NCBI GenBank assembly: GCA_015523545.1
Contig: WAKB01000001.1
Location: forward strand, 130,159 to 194,158
Length of the DNA: 64,000 nucleotides
Direction: 5' to 3'
From: Candidatus Geothermarchaeota archaeon
Lineage (GTDB): Archaea; Thermoproteota; Nitrososphaeria; Geothermarchaeales; JDFR-13
This document shows, piece by piece, positions 47,362-58,059 of this stretch. The stretch's first letter is position 1. The number at the start of each line of letters is the position of its first letter. The notes beneath the pieces were generated by a model, which made no database searches, was not told the DNA's origin, and worked only from the letters and a program-made list of their open reading frames with translations. Both the position numbers and the translations under genes were made by a program.

Positions 47362-50300
47362 ATGAAGACTGGACATCTACATGGGATATACCTATCAGGA
47401 TGTATAGTATGTGGAGGCCCCATAGGGGACGACAGGCTGATGATGGGCCTCCCATGCAGGAGATGTATACCCGATGATGACCTCTCTAGGCTCGGCCCCA
47501 AGCCAAGCCTCCTAGATATAGATAGGCATATCAGGGAGAGGGGGGTCGAGCCCAGCGAGACATTTAGACTCATGGTTGAGGTAGAGAAGAAGACAGAAGA
47601 GTTTAGAGAACTATTCCAGAGGGCCGTGGGGAACAGGCCCTGGGCCGCCCAGCTGACCTGGGCCAGGCGAGTGTTTAAGAAGGAGAGCTTCTCGATAGTA
47701 GCCCCCACCGGCATCGGGAAGACCGTCTTCGGGATAGTCATGAGCATATACAAGACCTACGTCGAGCTGGAGAGGGGGAAGTATAAGGACAAGGCATATA
47801 TAGTCCTACCCACAACCGCCCTGGTCAAACAGGTTTACCAGAAGACACTCGAATTTCTCGGGAGGCTGGGCCTAGACCCCAGCCACGTAGTGGCATACCA
47901 CAGCGATTTAAGGACGAGGGAGAGGAGGGAGGTAGTAGAGAAGATACTGAATGGAGACTTCAAGATACTGATAACCACTAACCAGTTCCTATCCACGAGG
48001 TTCGACCTACTCAGCGACAAGAAGTTTGAGTTCATATTCGTCGACGATGTAGACGCGGTGCTCAGGAGCAGCAAGAACATCGAGAACATCATAATCCTAC
48101 TTATGAGGCGTGGAAGATCCAAGGCTGAGACACTTAGGAAGGACCTAAAGGAGATACTGGACGCCCTAATAGAGATAAGGAGGGCTAGTAGGGAGGGAGA
48201 CCCTGAGAAGATAGCCGAGTATAGACGTAGGGTAGACGAGATAAAGGAGAGGATGAGGGCCATAGGTACACTGGTCATCTCGAGCGCCACTGGGAGGCCA
48301 AGGGGTATAAAGGTCAAGCTATTCAAGGAGCTGCTAGGCTTCGAGGTAGGCCTGAGAAGCGAGACGATAAGGAACATAGTCGATACATACCTCCTCGTAA
48401 AGAGTGAGGATGAAGCCCTAGAGAGGCTCGTCTACTACACGAAGATCCTGGGGAGAGGCGGCCTAATATACGTCCCAGTGGATAAGGGGGTGGAATACGC
48501 AAAGAGGCTGGCGGAATACCTAGTCATGAGAGGCGTGAGAGCCGACTACATGGCGAGTGGCAGGCTAACACCACTCGAGAAGTTCCTCTCCGGCGAGATC
48601 GACGTCCTAATAGGAGTATCTATATACTACGGCGTAATGGTTAGGGGGCTGGACTATCCCGAACATATTCGATACGCGATCTTCCTGGGAACACCCCGGT
48701 TCAGGTTCAGCGCACGGCTTACAGAGCCCAATGTCAGCCAGATAGCCAAGACACTAAACATCCTAAAGGACATAGTGCCTCAGGAGGAGATAGCCTACTG
48801 GCACCGACTAGCAAACAAGATCATCAAGACAGGCACCATCTATTATATCAAGAGGCTCAACGAGGTTCTACAGGGGGCCAGGGAGCCGGAGACGAAGACA
48901 GAGAGGGAGCTCCTAAAGGCACTGGAATACATTAGGGAGAGGCTATCGCAAGAGGAGGTGAGGGAGGCTCTTAAGAAGCATCCGGAGGTCGTGATCGAGG
49001 AGGAGGGTGGAGAGCTATACCTGGTCATACCAGATGTATACACCTATATACAGGCCAGTGGAAGGACTAGCAGGCTATACGCTGGAGGCGTCACTAAAGG
49101 CCTATCCCTCGTTATAGAGACGGAGGAGAAGCTCCTAAGGATACTGATCAGGAGGATGGAGATAATCTTCGAGGAGGCTAGGTGGAGTAGTATCGAGGAG
49201 ATAGATCTAGAGAAGCTCCTCAGGGAGATAGATGAGGATAGACAGAGAGTGGTTATGGTCAGGACAGGCCAGCTAAAGGCCGAGTTCAGAGACCCGATAA
49301 GACCGATACTAATAATCGTGGAGAGTCCAAACAAGGCCCGGACAATAGCCCGGTTCTTCGGGAGGCCGAGCATAAGGAGGAGGAATGGACACATAGTATA
49401 CGAGGTCACAACCGGAGACATGTTGATATCCGTCACGGCCACCGGAGGCCACATATACGATATTGTAGAGAGGCTGGATGAGGAGACCCTACGAGAGATA
49501 TCCAAACTACTCGGTGAGGAGCTAGAGAATATATACGGCGTCCTGAGAGGAGGGAGTAGATACATCCCGGTATATGGAAGGATAAAGATATGTAGAAATG
49601 GACATCAATACATAGTCCCCGAGAAATACGAGATAGACGGTGAGACCTACGAGGTCTGCCCCAAATGTCTAAGAAGCCTTAGGAGGAAGAGCCATAGGAA
49701 GAACCATCAAGAGAAGCTGAGGCTCGAGATACCACTCCTAGCAAGTGACGTGAGAGATAAGGGTGAGGCGGTAGACTTTATCAGGGGCATAGCCTCAGAG
49801 GTAGAGACTGTACTCGTGGGGACAGATCCCGACACAGAGGGTGAGAAGATAGGCTGGGACATAGCCTCACTCGTAAACCCCTACGCCAGGGAGATGCATA
49901 GGATAGAGTTCCACGAGGTGACTAGGAGGGCTATATCAAACGCGATAAGGGAGAAGAGGGAGCTTAACGAGAGGCTTGTCGAGGCGCAGCTAGTCAGGAG
50001 GATCGAGGACCGCTGGATAGGCTTCGAACTATCCAGGAGGATCTACGGCGAGATATCTAGGGAGAGGGATAGCTGGCTAGTCCAGACTCTACAGGGCGGC
50101 TGGAGCGCAGGGCGTGTACAGACACCGGTACTAGGATGGATAGTCCAGAGGACTGAGGAGGCCGACAGGAATAAGAAGGAGGGTATAAGGCTCAGCATAC
50201 CAAGCCTCGACATAGTGGTATGGCTAACCTACGACGAACTCAGGAAGCTAGGCATAGACCCTGGGGAGATACCACGCAAAACAGAGGAGAAGGAGGATGG

Positions 50301-51333
50301 GGAGAAGAATGTAGACTCCGAGATACTCCTCCAGCTCAGGCTCGGCGATGAATACACAGCAGAGGCCAAGCCGCCACCCCCACTTACGACAGACGCCCTC
50401 CTACGCGAGGCCTCGAGGCTCTATGGAATGGATAGTAGGAGGACGATGAGGATAGCCCAGGAGCTCTTCGAGTCAGGACTAATAACCTACCACAGGACAG
50501 ACAGCACCAGGATATCGGAGGAGGGTATGGGTATAGCCAAGAAATACCTTGAGACCCGATACGGCGAGGATGGGCTTAGAGACTACTATCCAAGGAGGTG
50601 GGGCGAGGGAGGGGCCCACGAAGCGATACGCCCCACAAGACCCTTGGACGTTGATACCCTCCTCGACATGGTTAGCCAGGGAGACATAATAATACCTATA
50701 AACCTATCGAAGGACCATCTCCGGATATACGGACTAATATTCGACCGCTTCATACTCAGCCAACTAGCCCCGGCAAAGCTCAGCAAGAGACTCGTCAAGC
50801 TACTGTACAGGGGTAGGGAGATATATAGTGCGGAGCTAACGATTGGGGCGGACACACCTATAAAGGAGAGGTTCTACAGAATAGTCCATCCAATCAAGAG
50901 GATCGAGTTGAGGGATGGATATGTAAAGGCGCTTGCCAGGCATGGCACAGTATATCTAGTAAGGTTCTACACCGAGGGCGAGGTGGTAGAGGAGATGAAG
51001 AGGAAGGGCATAGGTAGGCCCAGCACATACGCGAGTATAATCCAGACACTTAAGGAGAGGAGGTATGTAAAGGCGGTGCTTAGGATCTACCTCCTAGCAA
51101 CGCTAAAGGGTAAGAAGGCCTATAGGATACTGAGTACCAAGTATGGAGACCTAGTCTCGGAGGAGAGGACGAGGTTTGTACAGATGCTTATGGACATGGT
51201 TGAGAGGGGTGAGAAGGACTATATATCAGTCCTAGACGAGCTATACGAGGAGATAGAGTATCTCAGGCATCGAGACTCGACCGAGGCCCAGTCAGAGGAG
51301 GTAAGGACTGCCGGACCAAGGATGAGGCCCTAG
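47362..51333 (+). CDS. rgy: Reverse gyrase
   Basis: N-terminal zinc finger CIVCGGPIGDDRLMMGLPCRRC; Walker A APTGIGKTVFG; FVDDVDAVLRSSKN; TOPRIM IIVESPNKARTIARFFG; LITYHRTDSTRIS active site; 1323 aa. Confidence 0.98.
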   Translation: MKTGHLHGIYLSGCIVCGGPIGDDRLMMGLPCRRCIPDDDLSRLGPKPSLLDIDRHIRERGVEPSETFRLMVEVEKKTEEFRELFQRAVGNRPWAAQLTWARRVFKKESFSIVAPTGIGKTVFGIVMSIYKTYVELERGKYKDKAYIVLPTTALVKQVYQKTLEFLGRLGLDPSHVVAYHSDLRTRERREVVEKILNGDFKILITTNQFLSTRFDLLSDKKFEFIFVDDVDAVLRSSKNIENIIILLMRRGRSKAETLRKDLKEILDALIEIRRASREGDPEKIAEYRRRVDEIKERMRAIGTLVISSATGRPRGIKVKLFKELLGFEVGLRSETIRNIVDTYLLVKSEDEALERLVYYTKILGRGGLIYVPVDKGVEYAKRLAEYLVMRGVRADYMASGRLTPLEKFLSGEIDVLIGVSIYYGVMVRGLDYPEHIRYAIFLGTPRFRFSARLTEPNVSQIAKTLNILKDIVPQEEIAYWHRLANKIIKTGTIYYIKRLNEVLQGAREPETKTERELLKALEYIRERLSQEEVREALKKHPEVVIEEEGGELYLVIPDVYTYIQASGRTSRLYAGGVTKGLSLVIETEEKLLRILIRRMEIIFEEARWSSIEEIDLEKLLREIDEDRQRVVMVRTGQLKAEFRDPIRPILIIVESPNKARTIARFFGRPSIRRRNGHIVYEVTTGDMLISVTATGGHIYDIVERLDEETLREISKLLGEELENIYGVLRGGSRYIPVYGRIKICRNGHQYIVPEKYEIDGETYEVCPKCLRSLRRKSHRKNHQEKLRLEIPLLASDVRDKGEAVDFIRGIASEVETVLVGTDPDTEGEKIGWDIASLVNPYAREMHRIEFHEVTRRAISNAIREKRELNERLVEAQLVRRIEDRWIGFELSRRIYGEISRERDSWLVQTLQGGWSAGRVQTPVLGWIVQRTEEADRNKKEGIRLSIPSLDIVVWLTYDELRKLGIDPGEIPRKTEEKEDGEKNVDSEILLQLRLGDEYTAEAKPPPPLTTDALLREASRLYGMDSRRTMRIAQELFESGLITYHRTDSTRISEEGMGIAKKYLETRYGEDGLRDYYPRRWGEGGAHEAIRPTRPLDVDTLLDMVSQGDIIIPINLSKDHLRIYGLIFDRFILSQLAPAKLSKRLVKLLYRGREIYSAELTIGADTPIKERFYRIVHPIKRIELRDGYVKALARHGTVYLVRFYTEGEVVEEMKRKGIGRPSTYASIIQTLKERRYVKAVLRIYLLATLKGKKAYRILSTKYGDLVSEERTRFVQMLMDMVERGEKDYISVLDELYEEIEYLRHRDSTEAQSEEVRTAGPRMRP

Positions 51334-51358
51334 ACTTATATACATGCCCCACTAGCTA

Positions 51359-52102
51359 GTGATTAATATGCAGAGCCTCATCGAGAGCCTCCTAGAAGTC
51401 ATCGACAGCCACGTATCTATAAGAAGGTATAAGCCCCACGAGATGGACGACGAGACCCTGGAGAAGCTTATATACGCAGGTGTAAGAGCCCCATCCTCCG
51501 CCAACCTACAGCCATACACCATCATAGCTGTTAGGGACAAGGCGAAGAAGGATAAGATCGCCGAGCTATGTGGAAACCAGCTCCACATAAGGCAGTGCTC
51601 AGTATTCCTACTCTTCACAGCCGATTATTACAGAGCCTCCAAGGCTATGGAGAGGCTCGGCATAGAGCCGGCCCAGCCGAACATATATGGACTCTACGTC
51701 GCCGCGGTGGACGCCGCATTGGCAGCCCAGAACATAGCATTAGCGGCTGAGGCTATGGGCTATGGAATATGCTACATAGGCGCGGTCCAGAACAATCCAT
51801 GCAGGATAGCCGAGCTCCTAGGCCTACCCGAGAAGACATACCCCCTCTTCGGGATGACGATAGGCGTCCCAGACGAGGAGCCCCCCAAGAGGCTCAGGCT
51901 CCCTGTAGACACAATCCTACATAGAGATTCATATGAGGGGGCCAAGGAGGACAGTGTGATCAACACCTATAGGGAGGCGGGCCACCTAGACAGTCTCGTG
52001 AGACGGTTCAAGAGATACCTATCAACAGAGGGCGGCATTGCTAGGCGCTTCCCCAGCTTCATAGAGTGTCTCGAGAGGAGGGGGTTCCGGACTACCCCCT
52101 AA
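51359..52102 (+). CDS. Nitroreductase-family protein
   Basis: SHVSIRRYKPHEMDDETLEKLIYAGVRAPSSANLQPYTIIAV, QNIALAAEAMGYGICYIGAVQNN. Confidence 0.92.
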   Translation: MINMQSLIESLLEVIDSHVSIRRYKPHEMDDETLEKLIYAGVRAPSSANLQPYTIIAVRDKAKKDKIAELCGNQLHIRQCSVFLLFTADYYRASKAMERLGIEPAQPNIYGLYVAAVDAALAAQNIALAAEAMGYGICYIGAVQNNPCRIAELLGLPEKTYPLFGMTIGVPDEEPPKRLRLPVDTILHRDSYEGAKEDSVINTYREAGHLDSLVRRFKRYLSTEGGIARRFPSFIECLERRGFRTTP

Positions 52103-52979
52103 CCCGGAACTCCTCGTTGAAGGCCTCCTCAAGAATCCTAAGCCTGTTATACCTCCTGATAAACTCCTCCGCCGATAGGGATCCTGCCCTAAACTCCTCG
52201 ACGAGCCTCTCCATCTCCATCCTAATCTCCTCCAGCCTCCTACGTATGTAGTCGGAGACAGACTTCTCCATATCGGCCATCGAGGTGACCTCAGCAGGGC
52301 GGTAAGTACCCACTACCCTACCATCCTCCAGGAGTACTACCCTGTCAGCCTCCCTTGCAACTCTAGGGTCATGTGTATTAACCACGACGGTCTTACCCCT
52401 AGAGACCTCCTCACGGAGTAGGCTGACGACCCTACGGATATTCTCACCATCCAGCTCAGCGGTCGGCTCATCAGCCAGTATGATGTCTGGATCGTTGGCC
52501 AGGGCCGCCGCTATAGCAACCCTCTGCTGCTCACCGCCACTCAGCTCCTCCACAAGCTTGTCAAGCTTGTCCCTGATGCCAAGCCTATCGGCTAATGTCT
52601 CAACCCTCTCCCTCCTCTCACGCTCCGGGATTCCCAGGACGGACATGGGGAGCTCGATATTCTCCCTAGCAGTCAGCCTATGAACAAGGTTGAGGAACTG
52701 GAATACCACGCCGATCCTCCTAAGCCTAAGCTCCTCAAGCTCATCCTCCCTCATGGCTGAGAGGCTCCTACCCTCCAGGAGTATACGGCCAGAGCTAGGC
52801 ATGTCGAGGCCTGACAAGAGGTTTAGGAGCGTGGTCTTACCACTCCCACTGGGCCCCATAACCACCAGGAACTCTCCACGGTAGACCTCTAGTGAGACGC
52901 CGCGCAGCGCGACTACTCCCGACTCCCCCATGGGGTAGACCTTAACGACGTCCTCCACTACATATATAGGTTCATCCAA
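52092..52979 (-). CDS. ABC transporter ATPase (LolD/MacB type)
   Basis: MGPSGSGKTTLLNLLSGLDMPSSGRI, ELSGGEQQRVAIAAALANDPDIILADEPTAELD. Confidence 0.95.
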   Translation of the reverse strand: MDEPIYVVEDVVKVYPMGESGVVALRGVSLEVYRGEFLVVMGPSGSGKTTLLNLLSGLDMPSSGRILLEGRSLSAMREDELEELRLRRIGVVFQFLNLVHRLTARENIELPMSVLGIPERERRERVETLADRLGIRDKLDKLVEELSGGEQQRVAIAAALANDPDIILADEPTAELDGENIRRVVSLLREEVSRGKTVVVNTHDPRVAREADRVVLLEDGRVVGTYRPAEVTSMADMEKSVSDYIRRRLEEIRMEMERLVEEFRAGSLSAEEFIRRYNRLRILEEAFNEEFRVRG

Positions 52980-55680
52980 CCCTACTCACCTCCAGAGCTG
53001 CCTTCCTACCCAGGCGGGAGACATATAAGTATGGGATGACAAGGGCCAAGACTAGGGAGACCAACATCACTATCAGGTTCAGCTCGTTGAGGATGATTGG
53101 GTATATCACCAACCTATCAACCGTTACAAAAGTGTTTATGAACTGGTTACTACTCCCATAGCCACCTATGAAGCCGGAGACCACGCCCACAGCTACACTG
53201 AATATTATGACTGGTAGGATTAGTGAATAGACGATCCTAACCGTATATCTACCCATCCCCCTAGCCTTTAACACAGCTATATCCCTCCTTAGACTCCTCA
53301 TATAGACTGATGAGGCTAGGACCATGACTATCACGACGAGGCCGGCGCTATACACGTTGAAGGGGTAGAGGATCCTCTGAGACTGGCCAAAAGTCTCTAG
53401 GAAGGTGGTCCCCGATGAGAAGGAGCGTCCAAAACTCGCCAAGGCCTGTCCAGCATCCTCGAAGACCTGCATCAGGGTGGTGAGCCTCACAGGCCCCTTA
53501 GACAGTATCCTGAAGGAGACGAGGCCGTGTTGGGGTAGCCTGTACTCCCGGACATTATCGTAGTGGGTAACAATCCCGTTTATCAGGCCCCTAGGATCTA
53601 TAAGGAGGTAGCCATCTATAGCCAGCCTGACACCCTCCTCATCCGATGAATACTTGCCCTCCCAGGCCGGGACAACCAGCAGCTCAATATCCTCGGGATA
53701 CTCTCCGAATAGGTTCTCAAACATCGATGCGAACCTCCCAGTGGCGTAGACCCCCTCCTCAAGATCAGCCTCACCGGTGGAGAACATCCAGTCCTTCAGG
53801 TTGAATATCGACCCAACCCTATCGCTAGGTATGAGGATGCCTAGTGTCACCTCTGTTACCATCCCCCGATGATTAATGTAGGAGGGGATATCCATGACGA
53901 GGATAGCGGGCTCAGATAGAGAGCTGTTTAGGAGTGTCGCGAGCCTGTCACCCAGCTCCCCAACCGTCGTCTCATTGACCACACGCATATAGATCAAGTA
54001 TTCATACTCATACTGGGAGGCGCCTGTATAGTCATTGATAAAGGCTATAGACCTACCCATGAAGACCATGTAGTACATCATGAGGAAGAGGATGAGAGCC
54101 ACTAGAAAGGCGGTCTTAGGGATCATACCCGGCAGCCTCATCGAGTATCTATAGGATATGCTACCAACAGGCCCTGCCACGGCGCCGGACAATGACTTGG
54201 TGAGCCTTGCAACAAGCCCGGTTCTGTGGAGCACATAGTTGATGACGAAGTAGGGGAATACAACTGGAGCGATTATCTCCATAAAACCGCTTATCATGGC
54301 GTAGATAAGCAGGAGTATCCCTAGAAGACCCATGCCGAACAGGTCAGGTGTGAAGGTGAAGCCCGAGGCCCACTCAACGATCTTTAGACAGCTGAGTATG
54401 AAGAGTATCGTCACGGTGGTTGAGGGCCTCCACTCAACCCTCTCCTCCCCATGTAGATAGACCCTGGAAGCCTCTAACGGACCCATCCTAACAATCTGGC
54501 TATACACCTTCCTATAGGCTAGGAGGACAAAGAGGGCGCCTAGGACAACCGTAGCCAACAGGACGTCTAGGGAGTAGAAGAGTGGGGAGACCTCGATGGA
54601 TATCCCTACAACCCTGGCTAGGGAGTCCCCAGTCAGGCTAGCCAGTAGTATACCGATCAGGGCGGCGACTAGGAATAGTATGATCGTCACCACCAAGAAT
54701 GAGAGGGAGATACTCCTACTACCCACACCCCTGAGCCTGAGGATCCCGATATCCCTCCTATAGTTGGAGACCACGAGGTCCAGCACGATGTACGTCAGGT
54801 AGATGGTGGCGAAGGCGTAGGGTATACTTGACCAGGCTATGGAGAAGTTCAGGGCAAGGTCTATGAAGTTGGCGAAGGTGAGCTGCGACTCGATAAGGTT
54901 GACCCATGATACTGGGCTATCCAGAATAGCGGTTATCCTGCCACTCAGCTGCCCACCTAGGGATGCCGCATTCTCGTTGATCGTATCCACATCCAGGCCT
55001 AGATAATCAAGGCTAACCCTGACGAGGATCTCCAGCCCACCCACAAACTCCCTATCCCCAATATCCACAAGCCCGGGCTCGAGGAAGACCGTGTCAAGCG
55101 ACAACTCATCCGCAATCGGGATCTGGGGCCCGAAGGGGGAGCCCACAAACCCTGTATCAACCTCTATTATCCCCTTTACCCGAGTCTCTATACTGCCCTC
55201 CTCCCCATACAGCCCGATTACTACGGGGTCACCAACATCTATCAAGGCTATATCCGCGAAGTCCATGGATATATATACACCCTCCTCGACCGATGGATCC
55301 TCACTAATAACCTGCATACCCGCCAGCTCGAGGAAGGAGAGGAGATCCGGGTAAACGATAGCTACGTCCATGGATCCAGACTCATTACCCACCTCAACAG
55401 AGGCGGGGTAATACATGAGCAGGGCGTATGACTCGAGCCTATCATCACTCCCCAGGAAATCAAGTATCTCGGCTACCTCCCCACCGGTATAGTCCCCCTC
55501 ATACCTAAGTATAAGGTGGGGCGTCACAGCATCCACCAGAGCCCTTATCCTCTCCACCCTAGTGGCGTTGGAGAGAACCATGGGTGTCGAGACTATCATG
55601 GATATGAGGATGAAGATTATGAAGAGGGTCGCCAGCCTATACCCAGTCCTAGCAAAGTATTTATACACCACTCCGGGCAT
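52972..55680 (-). CDS. FtsX/MacB-like ABC permease (902 aa)
   Basis: Duplicated FtsX TM regions (DIGILRLRGVGSRSI; DIAVLKARGMGRYTVRIVYS) with extracytoplasmic domains; adjacent to ATPase. Confidence 0.88.
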   Translation of the reverse strand: MPGVVYKYFARTGYRLATLFIIFILISMIVSTPMVLSNATRVERIRALVDAVTPHLILRYEGDYTGGEVAEILDFLGSDDRLESYALLMYYPASVEVGNESGSMDVAIVYPDLLSFLELAGMQVISEDPSVEEGVYISMDFADIALIDVGDPVVIGLYGEEGSIETRVKGIIEVDTGFVGSPFGPQIPIADELSLDTVFLEPGLVDIGDREFVGGLEILVRVSLDYLGLDVDTINENAASLGGQLSGRITAILDSPVSWVNLIESQLTFANFIDLALNFSIAWSSIPYAFATIYLTYIVLDLVVSNYRRDIGILRLRGVGSRSISLSFLVVTIILFLVAALIGILLASLTGDSLARVVGISIEVSPLFYSLDVLLATVVLGALFVLLAYRKVYSQIVRMGPLEASRVYLHGEERVEWRPSTTVTILFILSCLKIVEWASGFTFTPDLFGMGLLGILLLIYAMISGFMEIIAPVVFPYFVINYVLHRTGLVARLTKSLSGAVAGPVGSISYRYSMRLPGMIPKTAFLVALILFLMMYYMVFMGRSIAFINDYTGASQYEYEYLIYMRVVNETTVGELGDRLATLLNSSLSEPAILVMDIPSYINHRGMVTEVTLGILIPSDRVGSIFNLKDWMFSTGEADLEEGVYATGRFASMFENLFGEYPEDIELLVVPAWEGKYSSDEEGVRLAIDGYLLIDPRGLINGIVTHYDNVREYRLPQHGLVSFRILSKGPVRLTTLMQVFEDAGQALASFGRSFSSGTTFLETFGQSQRILYPFNVYSAGLVVIVMVLASSVYMRSLRRDIAVLKARGMGRYTVRIVYSLILPVIIFSVAVGVVSGFIGGYGSSNQFINTFVTVDRLVIYPIILNELNLIVMLVSLVLALVIPYLYVSRLGRKAALEVSRVG

Positions 55681-55754
55681 ATCCTCTACTCACCGCACCC
55701 TAAACATCAACGCCTTATCAAAACTATCCCAATAAGAGGTATTTATTAGGCCAA

Positions 55755-56357
55755 CTATATCGAAGAAAAGTATCTCCTAACTATCGTTTCCTCTATCTCC
55801 AAAATATGATGATAATCCCTCAGGAAGACCTCCCTCAACACCCTCTTGCGGAGTAGTAGAGAATCATACTTCTCAAGTGCCTCTCGAGACTTGATACTGG
55901 CCAATAAACCGTTACGCACTAAACTATTGAGGTAGGCACCACCACCAAGGAGGTTTAGGAGGGTGTTACCACCCCTGAACATTCCATAGGCAATCCCTCC
56001 CAGGAGGTGGCTATATCCCCGGCTCTCAAGGAAGCCCTCGCCACCAACATAGTCCGAAGCCAGGACTATATCTAGGGGGAAGCCCCATAGATCACCCTCG
56101 ACAACGGCTATGTATATAGCGTCACTATAGATAGTGTTTGCAATTGCTGTTCTCACCCTTCTAAGAAGCCCTATATACTCATCAATATCCAGGTCCCCAC
56201 TCCCCAACTGTCTAAACGGGTTGGAGCCTCCCCTCGCCAGCCTTATAACTACGACGCCCTCCTCAACGGAGAACCACTTCTCCAACATGGATACATATTG
56301 ATTATCCAGCCTATCTGGATACCTATCAAGCCTATACTCGACAATATCCCTTCCCAA
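55755..56357 (-). CDS. Hypothetical protein; TTG start around 56357 likely
   Basis: Coding-like LGRDIVEYRLDRYPDRLDNQYVSMLEKWFSVEEGVVVIRLARGG... Confidence 0.6.
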   Translation of the reverse strand: MGRDIVEYRLDRYPDRLDNQYVSMLEKWFSVEEGVVVIRLARGGSNPFRQLGSGDLDIDEYIGLLRRVRTAIANTIYSDAIYIAVVEGDLWGFPLDIVLASDYVGGEGFLESRGYSHLLGGIAYGMFRGGNTLLNLLGGGAYLNSLVRNGLLASIKSREALEKYDSLLLRKRVLREVFLRDYHHILEIEETIVRRYFSSI

Positions 56358-56406
56358 GAAGTACCACCATCCATATAGATGCCGGTGGCTATGAGTAATA
56401 TGTGTA

Positions 56407-57021
56407 ATGGATAGGCTCGGTGAGCTGGAGGAGCTTGCTAACGAGATTAGGAGCTGCACACTATGTAGGCTTCACGAGAACAGGATCAACGCGGTCCCTG
56501 GGGAGGGTAGTGGATCCTCGGGAGTCATGTTTATAGGTGAGGCCCCTGGTAGGAGTGAGGACGAGATGGGTAGGCCCTTCGTCGGGAGGGCGGGCCAGCT
56601 ACTCACCGAGCTAATATCACTCGCCGGGCTAAGGAGAGAGGATGTCTACATAACAAATGTTGTCAAGTGTAGGCCCCCTGGGAATAGGGACCCCTTGGAG
56701 GATGAGATTAGGGCCTGCCTACCCTACCTGAGGAGGCAGATACAGATACTCAGGCCCCGTCTAATAGTCACCCTAGGTAGACACGCAGCCAAGACCATAG
56801 CGATGGAGGCCGGGAGGAGCTTCAGGGGGATGACGCGGGAGAGGGGGAGGAGCTACATAGCAGTGGTAGCCGGTGTTGAGGTGACGATATTCATGACCTA
56901 CCACCCCGCAGCAGCCCTCTACAACCCGGGCCTACTAGAGAGGCTGAGGGAAGACTTTATGAAGATACCCAGCCTACTAAGCCCTGCCAAACGGGGTGCA
57001 ACTCTAGACGACTTCCTCTAA
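56407..57021 (+). CDS. Type-4 uracil-DNA glycosylase (Fe-S)
   Basis: CTLCRLHENRINAVPGEG, FIGEAPGRSEDEMGRPFVGRAGQLL, ITNVVKCRPPGNRDPLEDEIRAC, MTYHPAAAL. Confidence 0.96.
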   Translation: MDRLGELEELANEIRSCTLCRLHENRINAVPGEGSGSSGVMFIGEAPGRSEDEMGRPFVGRAGQLLTELISLAGLRREDVYITNVVKCRPPGNRDPLEDEIRACLPYLRRQIQILRPRLIVTLGRHAAKTIAMEAGRSFRGMTRERGRSYIAVVAGVEVTIFMTYHPAAALYNPGLLERLREDFMKIPSLLSPAKRGATLDDFL

Positions 57022-57368
57022 TGCTTACCCTTCTTCTCGGCCTCTAGACGCTCCTTAAAGTATGCCTCAAGATCAATATCCCTATACTCATCCGCAAGGA
57101 GATCCCTCTTATCAGGGTTCTTCAGGAAGTAGTAGACGCTGTAGCTACATATGGGGACTATCTTAAGCCCATTCTCCCTCGCATATTCTATTGCCTTCTC
57201 CACAAGCTTCCTAGCCAGTCCACGCCCCCTCCACTGCTCAGGGGTATAGGTGGCGTCGAGGAAGAGCCTACCATCATCCTTGTGATACCTTAGGTATGCC
57301 TTTGAACCGTCGGGCAGCCTGATGAAGAAGACCCTACCAGTCATCTCAACAGTATAGTCCTCAGACAT
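57018..57368 (-). CDS. GNAT-family (YjdJ-like) acetyltransferase
   Basis: LDATYTPEQWRGRGLARKLVEKAIEYARENGLKIVPICSYSVYYF. Confidence 0.88.
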   Translation of the reverse strand: MSEDYTVEMTGRVFFIRLPDGSKAYLRYHKDDGRLFLDATYTPEQWRGRGLARKLVEKAIEYARENGLKIVPICSYSVYYFLKNPDKRDLLADEYRDIDLEAYFKERLEAEKKGKH

Positions 57369-57433
57369 CCCAAGACCAGCTATGATGGAGGGGGTTTATA
57401 AATCTTCCCCACGAGTCTATAGGTGATGCGGAG

Positions 57434-58003
57434 ATGGTTGTATACGACGGCGCCGAGATAGAGCCGATACTACGGCGGATAAGGGATATGGATCGGGTAA
57501 GGCTGGCGATATTCGATATCGACAACACGCTTATAGACTCTACCGAGAGGTTTAGGAAGAGCCTAGAGGAGGTGGCTGGCAGGAGGGTCGAGAGCCTGGA
57601 GGAGCTAGGCCCAGAGGAGAGGAACAGGTTCTGGGACGTATTCCTAAGCCCCAAGTATCTCCACCTAGATAGGCCTATGGAGAGGGGTATAAAGGAGCTC
57701 CTAGAGAGGAGGGGGGAGGGCTACTACATACTCATCCTCACGGGGAGGCCGGAGAGGATGAGGGAGGTAACTGTCGAGCAGCTCAGGGAGATAGGTGTGG
57801 AGTACGACGCCCTACTCATGAGGAGGGATGACGACAGGAGGCCCGACCACATCTATAAGCCAGTGAGGATAGGAATGATTATGCGGGGGATAGACTCTAG
57901 AGACGCCTCGATAGAGTATCACGAGGATATGCCCAAGACCATAGAGGCTGTGAGGCAGAGGTTCCCATACATCAGGATATGTGTCCACGGCCCCGGCACA
58001 TAG
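57434..58003 (+). CDS. HAD-superfamily hydrolase
   Basis: LAIFDIDNTLIDSTERF, ILILTGRPERM. Confidence 0.88.
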   Translation: MVVYDGAEIEPILRRIRDMDRVRLAIFDIDNTLIDSTERFRKSLEEVAGRRVESLEELGPEERNRFWDVFLSPKYLHLDRPMERGIKELLERRGEGYYILILTGRPERMREVTVEQLREIGVEYDALLMRRDDDRRPDHIYKPVRIGMIMRGIDSRDASIEYHEDMPKTIEAVRQRFPYIRICVHGPGT

Positions 58004-58059
58004 GTATGTACCCGTATATCCCCACCCCAAGCCTAATATGTATAGAGTGGTGGTAAGCT

